Positions 37,916 to 46,818 of a stretch of 59,581 nucleotides of DNA are shown here, piece after piece (positions within the stretch are counted from its first letter, which is position 1; each line of letters opens with the position of its first letter). The notes beneath the pieces were generated by a model. It was not told where the DNA came from, made no database searches, and saw only the letters and a list, made by a program, of their open reading frames with translations. Source of the stretch: Paraclostridium benzoelyticum (lineage in GTDB: Bacteria > Bacillota > Clostridia > Peptostreptococcales > Peptostreptococcaceae); contig NZ_LBBT01000021.1 of NCBI RefSeq assembly GCF_001006285.1, positions 1 to 59,581 on the forward strand, given 5' to 3'. The translations under genes were made by a program, and so were the position numbers.

Positions 37916-39028
37916 TTATTTTACAATTTTTCTAGTTCTAGAATCTACAAGACATATCCAGTATCCTAATTTATCACTTCTGTCATCGCAAGGCTTATAC
38001 ATATCAAATCCTGTATGTCCTTGATCAGGCTGTTCATTTTTATTACCTGGAATTGCATATATATAATTTTTACGTTTATTATATTCATCATATTCAACAC
38101 CAAATAAATAGTGTCTATATCTATAAGCTTGTAAAACTATATCACTATACATAGTATAATTTAGAGTATTTACATATCCTAAATAAGGCATTGTATAACC
38201 ACACATAGTCATTGGTGTTATTTCTATTTTCCACCATCTAGTATTATCAAAGCTTTCATTTACAAATGGTTTCACTTCTTTAAACATTTTTAATCCTTTT
38301 TTTATTTGTCTAGGCATTAATAAGTTTCTTATTTTAGTTGTTTCAACTTCTTCATATTCTATATTTTCATTTACCTGTTTTATATCTTCAACTTGTTTGC
38401 TATATTTATTTTGTTTTTGTTTCTGACTTTGATTTTGATTTCTATTATTGTTATTAGGAACATATTCTTGTTTAGGCTCTGTGTATTCATCTTCTATCTC
38501 TTCTTCTTGATCACCTTCTTCTACTTCTATATACTCTAAATATTCATATTCATATTCGCTATCTTCATCTTCTACATCAATATACTCAACTTCTTCGTAT
38601 TCATATTCATCATCTTCTATTTCTTCATATTCTCCATATTCTTCATTTTCAGCAAATATTAGTTCTTCATAATTTTCTAATTTACTTCCTTTAAAACCTA
38701 TTAAAGGAATACTTTTTTCGTATGTTAAAGCTATGGATTTAATATTTGAAGTATTTTCATCTAAACTTAAAGCAAATTCCCCTTTTCCTTGCTCGCTTAA
38801 AACTATATTTCCTAAATCTACAGTGTTATAATCTTCTAATATCGCAACTACTTTATATCCTTCTCTAACATATTTTAAGTTTTCTACATAAAGAGCAACT
38901 AGTGATTTATCTTCTGTCACTTCAACTTTTGCAAAAGCTTTAGGTAAAACTCTGTCTTTATATCTGAAATTCATATCCTTGGCTTCTAAAATTATATAAT
39001 CTCTTTTATATCTCTTTTTAGTACTCAA
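37916..39028 (-). CDS. Acidic Tyr/Glu-rich protein of unknown function
   Basis: I do not recognise a function. The 370 residues fall into four parts. The first 120 look like a beta-rich domain with no signal peptide. About residues 127-190 are almost all Glu, Asp and Tyr, with an imperfect tandem repeat (EYEYEEVEYIDVE and EYEYEYLEYIEVE). About 193-235 are Asn/Gln/Lys-rich. The last 115 form a folded domain rich in Tyr and Trp (NTRWWKIEITPMTMCGYTMPYLGY) ending in a basic tail. The start is TTG with GGGGGG 7 bases upstream. It occupies the yabG position after ksgA in Bacillus. A coat or other surface role is only a guess from composition and context. Confidence 0.82.
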   Translation of the reverse strand: MSTKKRYKRDYIILEAKDMNFRYKDRVLPKAFAKVEVTEDKSLVALYVENLKYVREGYKVVAILEDYNTVDLGNIVLSEQGKGEFALSLDENTSNIKSIALTYEKSIPLIGFKGSKLENYEELIFAENEEYGEYEEIEDDEYEYEEVEYIDVEDEDSEYEYEYLEYIEVEEGDQEEEIEDEYTEPKQEYVPNNNNRNQNQSQKQKQNKYSKQVEDIKQVNENIEYEEVETTKIRNLLMPRQIKKGLKMFKEVKPFVNESFDNTRWWKIEITPMTMCGYTMPYLGYVNTLNYTMYSDIVLQAYRYRHYLFGVEYDEYNKRKNYIYAIPGNKNEQPDQGHTGFDMYKPCDDRSDKLGYWICLVDSRTRKIVK

Positions 39029-39085
39029 AGTTATCCCCCCTATAAAAAATATAAATCCCTCTAAACATTATATGTTTGGACATGC

Positions 39086-39117
39086 AAAAAAGTACCTTCT
39101 ATTTAGAAGGTACTTTT
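39086..39117 (-). terminator. Terminator overlapping the ksgA stop codon
   Basis: The hairpin AAAAGTACCTTCTA / TAGAAGGTACTTTT contains the last ksgA codons and its TAG stop, and is followed by T on the minus strand. Confidence 0.85.
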
Positions 39118-39968
39118 TTATTTACACAGTTTGCAAGATTTGCAAATTCTTCGATAGATAGAGTTTCACCTCTTCTTTTCTCATCTATATTTGCTTCTTG
39201 TAAAACTTCTCTTATTTCATCTTTATCTAAGAACCCTAAAGTTCCTAGTGCATTTAGTAATGTTTTTCTTCTTTGGCCAAATGCTGCTTTTACAGTTTTA
39301 AAGAATATTTCTTCGCTGTCTACTTTGTATTTTTTCTCTTCTCTTACATGAAGACCTATTACTGTTGAATCAACATTTGGTTGAGGTATAAACATATGTC
39401 TAGGTGCTTTTGCTACAATTTCTGTATCACAATAATATTGAACTGCTATAGATAATGCTCCATAATCTTTAGTTCCAGGACCTGCATTCATTCTATCTGC
39501 AACTTCTTTTTGAACCATAACTACTATATCTGTTACAGGTATATCTTCTTCTAAAAACTTCATTACTATTGGAGTTGTAATATAATATGGAAGATTTGCA
39601 ACAAGCTTAACTGTCCCTCCACTTAATTTTTCATTTACTAATCCTTGTACATCTACTTTTAATATATCTTGGTTTACAACCTCTATATTTTCAAATTCAT
39701 CTAAAGTATCTTTAAGTATCGGAATTAAAGTTTTATCTATTTCTATAGCAACCACTTTATCTGCAACTTTTCCCATTTCACGAGTAAGAGTTCCTATTCC
39801 CGGTCCTACCTCTATTATTTTGTCACCTTCAGAAAGTCTGGCTCCATCTAATATTTTATCTATTACATTATCATCTATTAAAAAGTTTTGTCCTAATGAC
39901 TTAGAAAACTTAAATCCATGTTTATCTACTACTTCTTTGGTTTTTCTATGTGACGAAAGTCTATCCAT
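39099..39968 (-). CDS. ksgA: 16S rRNA dimethyladenosine transferase
   Basis: KsgA (RsmA) dimethylates two adjacent adenines near the 3' end of 16S rRNA during small-subunit maturation. The 289-residue protein shows KSLGQNFLIDDNVIDKI, the SAM loop EVGPGIGTLTREM, and the NLPYYITTPIV motif of adenine N6 dimethylases. GGAG precedes the ATG. It lies 27 bases after rnmV, and this pair acting on rRNA maturation is conserved with Bacillus. Confidence 0.98.
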   Translation of the reverse strand: MDRLSSHRKTKEVVDKHGFKFSKSLGQNFLIDDNVIDKILDGARLSEGDKIIEVGPGIGTLTREMGKVADKVVAIEIDKTLIPILKDTLDEFENIEVVNQDILKVDVQGLVNEKLSGGTVKLVANLPYYITTPIVMKFLEEDIPVTDIVVMVQKEVADRMNAGPGTKDYGALSIAVQYYCDTEIVAKAPRHMFIPQPNVDSTVIGLHVREEKKYKVDSEEIFFKTVKAAFGQRRKTLLNALGTLGFLDKDEIREVLQEANIDEKRRGETLSIEEFANLANCVNKKVPSK

Positions 39969-39995
39969 ATTTTTCTCCTTTTACCTATCTAGTTT

Positions 39996-40526
39996 TTATA
40001 GAGTCTCTAAAGATTTTTCAAATTCTTCTCTACTAACTCCATAATTATTTAGTCTATTTAAAAATTGTTTTGCATTTCCGTATCCTATACCAAGTATCAT
40101 TCCTAGCTTATCTCTTCTATGCGATGCATCATCACTTCCTATAAGCCCATTTCTTATTAAGTCTACTTGTCCGAATTCATCTCTTTTATCTGTACTTTCA
40201 GTTCTTACCTTCTCAAGAGCTCTTCTTATACTTTCTGGAGTTGCATTTTCAATACCTATGTCTCCATTTTTTTTAGCTTCTTCTCTTGGTAAAAATGCAT
40301 GTTTACATCCTGGAACTTCTGCAGCTATCTTCTTTCTTATTTTTTCACCAGCAAAATCTGGATCAGTAAATATTATTACTCCTCTTCTTTCTTGTGCAGC
40401 TTTTATTCTTTCCATAACTCCCTTAGGAAATCCAAATCCACCTGTAGTTATTAATTCTGCATCTAATGCTCTTTTTACAGCAGTTACATCGTCTCTTCCT
40501 TCTACTACTATTATTTCCTTTATCAT
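39996..40526 (-). CDS. rnmV: Ribonuclease M5
   Basis: RNase M5 cuts the 5S rRNA precursor to its mature ends. The 176-residue protein starts with the Toprim domain (MIKEIIVVEGRDDVTAVKRAL) carrying the catalytic Glu, and the second acidic motif IIFTDPDFAGEKIRKK. The C-terminal half is the small RNA-binding region. AAAGGTG precedes the ATG. A 5S gene lies at the right end of this window. It is followed at once by ksgA. Confidence 0.96.
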   Translation of the reverse strand: MIKEIIVVEGRDDVTAVKRALDAELITTGGFGFPKGVMERIKAAQERRGVIIFTDPDFAGEKIRKKIAAEVPGCKHAFLPREEAKKNGDIGIENATPESIRRALEKVRTESTDKRDEFGQVDLIRNGLIGSDDASHRRDKLGMILGIGYGNAKQFLNRLNNYGVSREEFEKSLETL

Positions 40527-40640
40527 CTAATCACCTTTTCGCTCATTTTACTTAATATCTTTATATTTTAAGCTTTATGCTAAATTTTATCAAGGCTACA
40601 AATCAGATTGTTCCTTAATTTAAATATTTTTATACAAAAT

Positions 40641-40667
40641 AAAGGGATGTCTTAGACACCCCCTTTA
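40641..40667 (-). terminator. Terminator after tatD
   Basis: A hairpin (AAAGGGGGTGTCT and AGACATCCCTTT, one bulge) lies just after the tatD stop with TTTATTTTG following on the minus strand. It partly separates metG-tatD from rnmV-ksgA. Confidence 0.8.
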
Positions 40668-40670
40668 TCT

Positions 40671-41441
40671 TTATTTTATATTGAAAAATCTTTTAGCATT
40701 TTCTTTTGTAACTTCACAAACCTGCTCATATGAAATTCCTTTTTCTTGAGCTATTTTATCAGCTACAAATTGAACTAAAGAAGGATCATTTCTTTTTCCT
40801 CTATGTGGTTCTGGAGCCATATATGGAGAATCAGTCTCTATAAATAAATACTCAAGAGGTATTTCTCTAACAACTTCTCTAGTTTTTTTGTTATTTTTAA
40901 ATGTTACAGTTCCTGGTATAGATATTAAGCATCCCATTTTAATATATTCTTTAGCAAGTTCTACATTCCCGCTATAACAATGAAGAACACATCCTATTTC
41001 AGGACTTTTTGTGTTTTTTATTATTTCAAATGTATCTCCATGTGCATCTCTATCATGAATTATTATAGGTAATTTAAGTTCATTAGCTAGTTCTATTTGT
41101 CTTTTAAACCATTCCTTTTGAGTTTCTCTAGGAGAGTTATCATAATAGTAATCTAAACCAATCTCACCTATAGCTTTTACTTTTTCATTTTGAGTAGCAA
41201 GTTTTCTTAATGTTTCTATATCATCTTCGTTCATTTCACCTACATCATGAGGATGAACTCCGACTGCAGCATATATAAAATCATATTTATTAGCTAATTC
41301 TACACTGCTTTTAGATGTTTCTATACAAGCTCCTGGATTTAAAACTAAATCTACGCCTTTATTTTTAAGAGAATTTATTAATTCTTCTCTATCTTCATCA
41401 AATCTTTCATCATTTAAATGTGCATGTGAGTCAAATAACAT
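40671..41441 (-). CDS. tatD: TatD family metal-dependent deoxyribonuclease
   Basis: TatD proteins are TIM-barrel metal nucleases; this type is also called YabD in Bacillus. The 256 residues have the metal ligands in DSHAHLND, AIGEIGLDYYYDNS, IIHDRDAHGDT, LHCYSGN and FIETDSPYMAPEPHRGKRNDP. AAGGAGA precedes the ATG. It starts 12 bases after the metG stop and is likely in the metG operon, as metS-yabD in Bacillus. The in vivo substrate is unclear; DNA repair and RNA or D-aminoacyl-tRNA processing have been discussed for relatives. Confidence 0.95.
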   Translation of the reverse strand: MLFDSHAHLNDERFDEDREELINSLKNKGVDLVLNPGACIETSKSSVELANKYDFIYAAVGVHPHDVGEMNEDDIETLRKLATQNEKVKAIGEIGLDYYYDNSPRETQKEWFKRQIELANELKLPIIIHDRDAHGDTFEIIKNTKSPEIGCVLHCYSGNVELAKEYIKMGCLISIPGTVTFKNNKKTREVVREIPLEYLFIETDSPYMAPEPHRGKRNDPSLVQFVADKIAQEKGISYEQVCEVTKENAKRFFNIK

Positions 41442-41453
41442 TTTGTCATCTCC

Positions 41454-43388
41454 TTATCTAACTTCGCAACCGTCTTTAGCTCCTTCTGTGAATGGTACGA
41501 CTAAATCATCTCCATTATCTCCTGCAGCTAATATCATTCCTTGTGATTCTACCCCTCTTAATTTAACAGGTTTTAAATTACATACTACTGTAACTTCTTT
41601 TCCTATTAAATCTTCTGGCTTATACCATTTAGCTATTCCTGAAACTATTTGTCTTGTCTCTGGACCTACTTTTACTTGTGATACTAAAAGTCTATCTGCT
41701 TTTGGATGTTTTTCACAGCTTACAATTTTACCTATTCTAAGCTCAATTTTATCTAAATCATCTATAGATATTTCTGGTTTATGTTCTAATGGCGCTTCTA
41801 CTTCTTCTTTTTTCTCTGAAAATAATTCTTGTAGTTCTTCTACTTCTTTTTCTATATCTAATCTTGGGAATAATGCATTTCCTTTTTCAACCTTTGTATT
41901 TTCTTTTATTAATCCAAAAGTTTTAGTACTTTCCCAAGTAGTTAAACTCTCATCATTTATTCCTAATTGTCCATATATCTTTTTAGCAGTATCGTTCATC
42001 ATTGGATTTATAAGAGTTGCTACTATTCTTATAGATTCACATAAATTATATAACACTGCATCTAATTCATCTTTTTTAGCTTCATCTTTAGCTAAAGCCC
42101 ATGGCATAGTTTCGTCTATATATTTATTAGTTCTTCTTATTAATTTCCAAGCTGATTCTAAAGCTTCATTAAATTGAAGTTTATTCATTTCTATTTCAAA
42201 GTTTTCAACTGAATTTTTAGCTGTTTCTTTTAAATTATCATCAAACTCAGTACTTACTTTTGGCATTGGTATTATTCCTTCGTTATACTTCTCAACCATA
42301 GAAACAGTTCTACTTACTAGGTTTCCTAAATCATTTGCTAAATCTGAATTAAGTCTAGTTACAAAGTTTTTGTGAGTATAATTACCATCTTGACCAAATG
42401 CAAATTCTCTTAATAAAAAGTATTTAAGAGCATCTACTCCATATCTTTCTATCATCTGTTCTGGGTATACTATATTTCCTTTAGATTTACTCATTTTGTC
42501 GTTATCAAATAATATCCACCCATGACCATATACTTGTGTAGGCATCTCTTCACCTAAAGCCATTAATATAGCTGGCCATATTATAGTATGGAATCTCATT
42601 ATTTCTTTTCCTACTATATGAACATTAGCTGGCCAATACTTCTTGTATTCAGAATCATCTTCACTCATATATCCTAAAGCTGTTATATAGTTACATAACG
42701 CATCTACCCAAACATATATAACGTGTTTTTCATCAAAAGGAACTTTAATTCCCCAATCAAAAGTAGTTCTAGTTACACATAAGTCTTCTAATCCTTTATC
42801 TAAGAAGTTTGCAACCATTTCATTTTTTCTAGATACAGGGAAACAGAAGTTAGGATCTGCAAATAACTCTCTTAATCTATCTTCATATTTAGATAGTTTA
42901 AAGAAATATGCCTCCTCTTTCGCTATATAAGTATCTCTTCCACAGTCAGGACACTTATTTCCTTCTAATAATTGAGATTCTGTCCAAAAACTTTCACAAG
43001 GAGTACAGTATCTTCCTTCATAAGATCCTTTATATATATCACCTTGCTCATATAACTTAGTGAATATTTTTTGTATTATAACTTCATGTCTTTCTTGAGT
43101 TGTTCTTATGAAGTCATCATAAGATATATCCATAGTTTTCCATAGTTTTTGTATATCTGCTATCATTCCATCAAGGTACTCTATTTCTGTCATTCCCTTT
43201 TCTTTAGCAGTTTTTTGTATTTTTTCACCGTGCTCATCTGTTCCTGTTAAGAATTTTACATCGTACCCACAGAAACGTTTAAATCTTGCTATTGCATCTG
43301 CTGCAACAGTTGTGTAAGTATGTCCTATATGTAAATTACCACTTGGGTAATATATAGGAGTTGTAACGTAAAAAGTTGGTTTTGTCAT
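41454..43388 (-). CDS. metG: Methionyl-tRNA synthetase
   Basis: The enzyme charges tRNA-Met. The 644-residue protein has the HIGH motif (residues 20-23), four zinc cysteines (128, 131, 146, 149), the KMSKS loop (298-302), an anticodon-binding helical domain and a C-terminal tRNA-binding OB-fold (about 540-644) with [21 protein letters not shown] choose ATG 43388, with AGGAGGAAA upstream; the open frame extends six codons further. It is controlled by the methionine T-box leader before it. Confidence 0.98.
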   Translation of the reverse strand: MTKPTFYVTTPIYYPSGNLHIGHTYTTVAADAIARFKRFCGYDVKFLTGTDEHGEKIQKTAKEKGMTEIEYLDGMIADIQKLWKTMDISYDDFIRTTQERHEVIIQKIFTKLYEQGDIYKGSYEGRYCTPCESFWTESQLLEGNKCPDCGRDTYIAKEEAYFFKLSKYEDRLRELFADPNFCFPVSRKNEMVANFLDKGLEDLCVTRTTFDWGIKVPFDEKHVIYVWVDALCNYITALGYMSEDDSEYKKYWPANVHIVGKEIMRFHTIIWPAILMALGEEMPTQVYGHGWILFDNDKMSKSKGNIVYPEQMIERYGVDALKYFLLREFAFGQDGNYTHKNFVTRLNSDLANDLGNLVSRTVSMVEKYNEGIIPMPKVSTEFDDNLKETAKNSVENFEIEMNKLQFNEALESAWKLIRRTNKYIDETMPWALAKDEAKKDELDAVLYNLCESIRIVATLINPMMNDTAKKIYGQLGINDESLTTWESTKTFGLIKENTKVEKGNALFPRLDIEKEVEELQELFSEKKEEVEAPLEHKPEISIDDLDKIELRIGKIVSCEKHPKADRLLVSQVKVGPETRQIVSGIAKWYKPEDLIGKEVTVVCNLKPVKLRGVESQGMILAAGDNGDDLVVPFTEGAKDGCEVR

Positions 43389-43420
43389 ATATATTTTCCT
43401 CCTCATTTTCTATATAAATA

Positions 43421-43696
43421 AAAAACTCGCCTCCTATGATATACATAGGGGCGAGGTTATATTCGCGGTACCACCCTAACTTTATCTAATAAAAAATATT
43501 ATATTAGATATCTCAAAAGACGATAACGAGTCCATCCGTTTTATCTTAAAAATAGATATTAATCTACTATTCGGATAAAATAGCTCCAAGACCATATTCA
43601 ATAACTCTTTTAACACTAGCTTTCACCTTATCTAGCTCTCTGTAGGAAAAATAATTATTTACTCATCTCTTCATAGCTTAATTAGTTATTATATTT
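43421..43696 (-). ncRNA. T-box leader of metG (Met specifier)
   Basis: The minus-strand RNA shows the stem I signs GAAGAGATGAGTA and CAGAGAGCTAGATAAGGTGAAAG (shown in parts), and a specifier loop TGAAT-AUG-GTCTTGGAG with the Met codon at 43593-43595. The antiterminator GGGTGGTACCGCG lies at 43463-43475 and the terminator (CTCGCCCCTATG pairing with CATAGGAGGCGAG, then T tract) at about 43425-43455. Uncharged tRNA-Met is expected to stabilise the antiterminator and allow metG transcription. The gene match and codon agree. Confidence 0.93.
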
Positions 43697-43703
43697 AACA
43701 TAA

Positions 43704-43733
43704 AGTATATGTTATATTCATTGTTTTTGTTAA
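43704..43733 (-). promoter_or_regulatory. Predicted sigma A promoter of the metG leader
   Basis: On the minus strand TTAACA and TATACT are separated by 18 bases, and the expected start falls just before the T-box stem I. Each box has one mismatch to the consensus. Confidence 0.5.
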
Positions 43734-43792
43734 TATTATTTTAATTCTTAGGTAATTATATTTAATCGTGAACTTTAGATTAATATAATTAT

Positions 43793-43860
43793 CAACTCAT
43801 AAACTTGAGCAACGGACCTGTTTATTAAGGTCGTTGGCGACATGAGAGAAGCGAATTTTT
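43793..43860 (-). repeat. Structured intergenic element, copy 1
   Basis: Reading the minus strand: AAAAATTCGCTTC, CATGTCGCCAACG, a hairpin (CAACGACCT with AGGTCCGTTG), then CCGTTGCTCAA. The same blocks occur at 54581-54710 and 59428-59498. It fills part of the gap between the amino-acid transporter operon and the metG leader. No coding function is apparent. Confidence 0.6.
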
Positions 43861-43933
43861 ATATAACTTATTAAGCTTAATTTTATTAAATTTACTACAT
43901 TATGTCAATGTAATTTTCCTACATTGCTATGTT

Positions 43934-44656
43934 TTATATAACTTTATCAAAGAATTGTTTAGCTCTTATATTTTTTGTATTTTCAAATACATCTTTAGGT
44001 GTACCCTCTTCTAGGATATACCCTCCATCCATAAATACAACTTTACTTGCAACTTCTTTAGCAAATCCGATTTCATGAGTTACAACAGCCATAGTCATTC
44101 CCTCATCTGCAAGTTCTTTCATAACATCTAAAACCTCTTTAACCATCTCTGGGTCAAGCGCAGACGTAGGTTCGTCAAATAGTAAAACTTCCGGTTTCAT
44201 GGCTAACGCTCTAGCAATTGCTATTCTCTGTTTTTGCCCTCCTGATAATTGAGATGGATATGCATCTTTTTTATCTAATAATCCAACTCTGTCTAACAAG
44301 TTTAAAGCATCTTCAATAGCTTCATCTTTATTTATTTTTTTTAATTTAATAGGTGCTATAATTATATTTTCTAGTACTGTCATATTTGGAAATAAGTTAA
44401 AATTTTGAAACACCATACCTATATTTTCTCTTACCTTATTAACATCACATTTTTTATCTAGTATATTTTGATTATTAAAAATAATTTCTCCGTTATTTGG
44501 TTTTTCTAATAAGTTTAAACATCTTAACAACGTACTCTTTCCAGATCCACTTGGCCCTAAAATAGCTACTATTTCTCCTTTTTTTATATCTAAATTTATA
44601 TCCTTTAATACTTCTAATTTACCAAATTTTTTCTTTATATTCTTTACTTGGATCAT
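43934..44656 (-). CDS. Polar amino-acid ABC transporter, ATP-binding protein
   Basis: This 240-residue ATPase drives an amino-acid importer. It has Walker [10 protein letters not shown] (34-42), the LSGGQ signature (137-141), Walker B LLFDEP (158-163) and the AVVTHE switch His. It is closest in type to GlnQ/ArtP/HisP proteins. It is the last gene of the three-gene operon, 15 bases after the permease gene. A ribosome site (AGGAGG) lies upstream of its ATG. Substrate cannot be read from the ATPase; the T-box specifier suggests arginine. Confidence 0.95.
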   Translation of the reverse strand: MIQVKNIKKKFGKLEVLKDINLDIKKGEIVAILGPSGSGKSTLLRCLNLLEKPNNGEIIFNNQNILDKKCDVNKVRENIGMVFQNFNLFPNMTVLENIIIAPIKLKKINKDEAIEDALNLLDRVGLLDKKDAYPSQLSGGQKQRIAIARALAMKPEVLLFDEPTSALDPEMVKEVLDVMKELADEGMTMAVVTHEIGFAKEVASKVVFMDGGYILEEGTPKDVFENTKNIRAKQFFDKVI

Positions 44657-44671
44657 AATTTAACCTCCTTA

Positions 44672-45391
44672 TTAAGCATTAGTAGTTTTGAAAATTTTAA
44701 AAGAAGATTTTGATTCTCTTACACTTTTATTTTCAAGTTTTAATTCAAATAATCCAACTAATTTAGATAGTGTAAATGTAAGTACAAAATAAATCATAGC
44801 TGCTACTAGTAATGGTTCAAATGCTAAATAAGTGTTTCCTTTGACTATATCTGCACTATACATTAAATCTTGTATTCCTATTACAGAAACTATTGAAGAT
44901 TCTTTTACCAAAACAATAAATTCATTTGCTAAAGCTGGAAGTACATTTTTCAATGCTTGAGGGATAATTACTAATCTCATACTAGTCGAGTAATCAAATC
45001 CTAATGATCTACTAGCTTCCATTTGTCCTTTATCTACTGATTGTATTCCTGATCTAAGAATTTCTGCTATATATGCACTTGAGTTAATAGAAAGTGCCAC
45101 TATCGCTGATATATACTCAGATGGTATAGGTCCTACATCTGGAAATTTTATTCCTATTGTAGGGAATCCAAAGTAAATTATATATATTTGAACAAGTAAA
45201 GGAGTTCCTCTTAAAAATTCTATATATATTGAACCTAAAATACTAAAAATTTTATTTCTTGAAATTCTCGCCATACAAACTATTACTCCAGCTAAAAATC
45301 CTAAAATTAGTGTGCATATCGATATTCCAATTGTAATTTTCGTTCCATCTATAAAAAACTGTGAATAATCACTTAAAAAACTAAAATCCAT
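44672..45391 (-). CDS. Polar amino-acid ABC transporter, permease
   Basis: The 239-residue protein has about five membrane helices and the HEAA-family contact motif for the ATPase (EASRSLGFDYSTSMRLVIIPQA). The EFLRGTPLLVQIYIIYFG segment is typical of His/Glu/Gln/Arg importer permeases. As a single permease gene it probably works as a homodimer. It lies 17 bases after the binding-protein gene. Confidence 0.95.
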   Translation of the reverse strand: MDFSFLSDYSQFFIDGTKITIGISICTLILGFLAGVIVCMARISRNKIFSILGSIYIEFLRGTPLLVQIYIIYFGFPTIGIKFPDVGPIPSEYISAIVALSINSSAYIAEILRSGIQSVDKGQMEASRSLGFDYSTSMRLVIIPQALKNVLPALANEFIVLVKESSIVSVIGIQDLMYSADIVKGNTYLAFEPLLVAAMIYFVLTFTLSKLVGLFELKLENKSVRESKSSFKIFKTTNA

Positions 45392-45408
45392 TATAATTTA
45401 CCTCCTGT

Positions 45409-46218
45409 TTATTGCGCTAATTGAGTAGCTTTTTGAACAAACTCTTCTATTTTATTTTTAGATTTTAATTCATCCAATGTTTTATTTACTTGATCTACTA
45501 AAGTTTTATCTTGAGATTTATCTATAGCTATAGCTGATCCTTCACCTTGATTTTCACCTAAATTTACATTTGATTCTACAAGATCAGGATATTGTTTTAA
45601 GTATCCACTTATAGCTTCTTTACTTACTACAGCTGCATCAACATTATTATTTTCTAGCTCTAAAATTACATCTGATATTTTTCCTAAAGATTTTATATCC
45701 TTAGTTTTTATAACATCCTTAGCTATAGTTTCTTGTAAACTAGCTTTTTGTACAGCTATATTTGCACTTTTTAAATCTTCAATATTTTTATATTTATCTT
45801 TATTAGATTCTTTTACTAAAATAGTATGTTCTCCGTTGTAGTATACATTAGAAAAATTAACAGCTTTTTTTCTTTCCTCTGTTGGGCTCATTCCTGCAAT
45901 TACCATATCTGCATTTCCTGATTTAATTGCCCCTAATAGACCATCAAACTTCATATCTTTAATTTCTAACTTTACACCTAAATCTTTTGCTATTTCTTCT
46001 GCTATCATCATTTCAAATCCTACTATGCTATCTTTTCCATCCACTTTTTTATGGAACTCATACGGAGGGTAATCTGCACTTGTAGCTACCGTTAGTACTC
46101 CTTTATCTTTGATTGATTGCAATTGACTTTCATCCTCTTTTGATGATGAACATCCTACTACACCTAAAGTTAAAACTCCTATTAATCCAGTAAACACTAC
46201 TTTTTTTAATATTTTCAT
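45409..46218 (-). CDS. Polar amino-acid ABC transporter, substrate-binding lipoprotein
   Basis: This 269-residue protein has a lipoprotein signal with the lipobox LGVVGC (Cys23), then a periplasmic-binding-protein type 2 domain (SBP_bac_3). TVATSADYPPYEFH, DGLLGAIKSGNADMVIAGMSPTEERKKAVNFS and the ligand-contacting regions are intact. AGGAGG precedes the ATG. It is the first gene of the operon behind the tandem T-box leader. Closest named systems are Bacillus YqiX/ArtP for arginine; I infer arginine from the AGA specifier only. Confidence 0.95.
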   Translation of the reverse strand: MKILKKVVFTGLIGVLTLGVVGCSSSKEDESQLQSIKDKGVLTVATSADYPPYEFHKKVDGKDSIVGFEMMIAEEIAKDLGVKLEIKDMKFDGLLGAIKSGNADMVIAGMSPTEERKKAVNFSNVYYNGEHTILVKESNKDKYKNIEDLKSANIAVQKASLQETIAKDVIKTKDIKSLGKISDVILELENNNVDAAVVSKEAISGYLKQYPDLVESNVNLGENQGEGSAIAIDKSQDKTLVDQVNKTLDELKSKNKIEEFVQKATQLAQ

Positions 46219-46314
46219 TATAATACCTCCTAATTAATAATTATTAGTAATTGATAATTCATAGTTGCTTTTGTTATAATTTTTTCCTTAATTGTCCACT
46301 TAAGCATAAAAAAA

Positions 46315-46640
46315 GCCCCTTAGCAAAATGCTAAGAGACGAAATTATCCGTGGTACCACTCTCATTGATAAGTTAATCAAATATATGCTAATACAAATAT
46401 AATTCATTATATTAAAAAAGTCTCTTGGTTATAAAAACCAAGAGACGAATTATATCCGCGTTACCACTCTAATTGACAAGTAAACTTATCCACTCTATCC
46501 TTTAAGGCAGGCTCACCGATTACCATACTATTATTTCAGGCAACCTTCTCCAAAGCTCTCTTCACAATAAACGTCATTACTAGGCTCACACCAACCCTAG
46601 CTCGCTGAAACTCAATTTAATGTTACTCTCTTTTTCATAG
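46315..46640 (-). ncRNA. T-box leader with tandem antiterminator/terminator modules
   Basis: A T-box leader precedes the ABC transporter operon. One stem I begins near GAGAGTAACATTAAA, and aligned with the metG leader its specifier reads AGA (46557-46559, Arg). Two consecutive regulatory modules follow. Module 1 has AGAGTGGTAACGCGG (46456-46470) and a perfect terminator (46420-46446, GTCTCTTGG arms). Module 2 has AGAGTGGTACCACGG (46348-46362) and a second terminator (46315-46339). Only about 55 bases separate them, so there is no second stem I; a short stem III-like hairpin precedes each module. The antisense T-box bulge UGGU fits tRNAs with discriminator A. Confidence 0.88.
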
Positions 46641-46670
46641 AATTTAATTTTGAAATTTTATTATAAACTA

Positions 46671-46699
46671 ATTATAGTGCCTTATTATGTAATTGTAAA
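46671..46699 (-). promoter_or_regulatory. Predicted sigma A promoter of the amino-acid transporter operon
   Basis: On the minus strand TTTACA and an exact TATAAT are separated by 17 bases, placing the start just before the T-box stem I. The untranslated leader would be about 445 nucleotides. Confidence 0.7.
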
Positions 46700-46818
46700 T
46701 AAAAAATTTTAAAATTTAACAAAAAACTTTCTTGTATAAATTCTACAAAATGTTTTTAGCCTATCGAACAATATTGGACATACTATGTATCCGATATTAA
46801 ATTTTAAGATTGAATATT

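Noticed and set aside
46363..46410. A second complete T-box with its own stem I
   Set aside because: Only about 50 bases separate the first terminator from the second T-box sequence, too few for a stem I and specifier loop.
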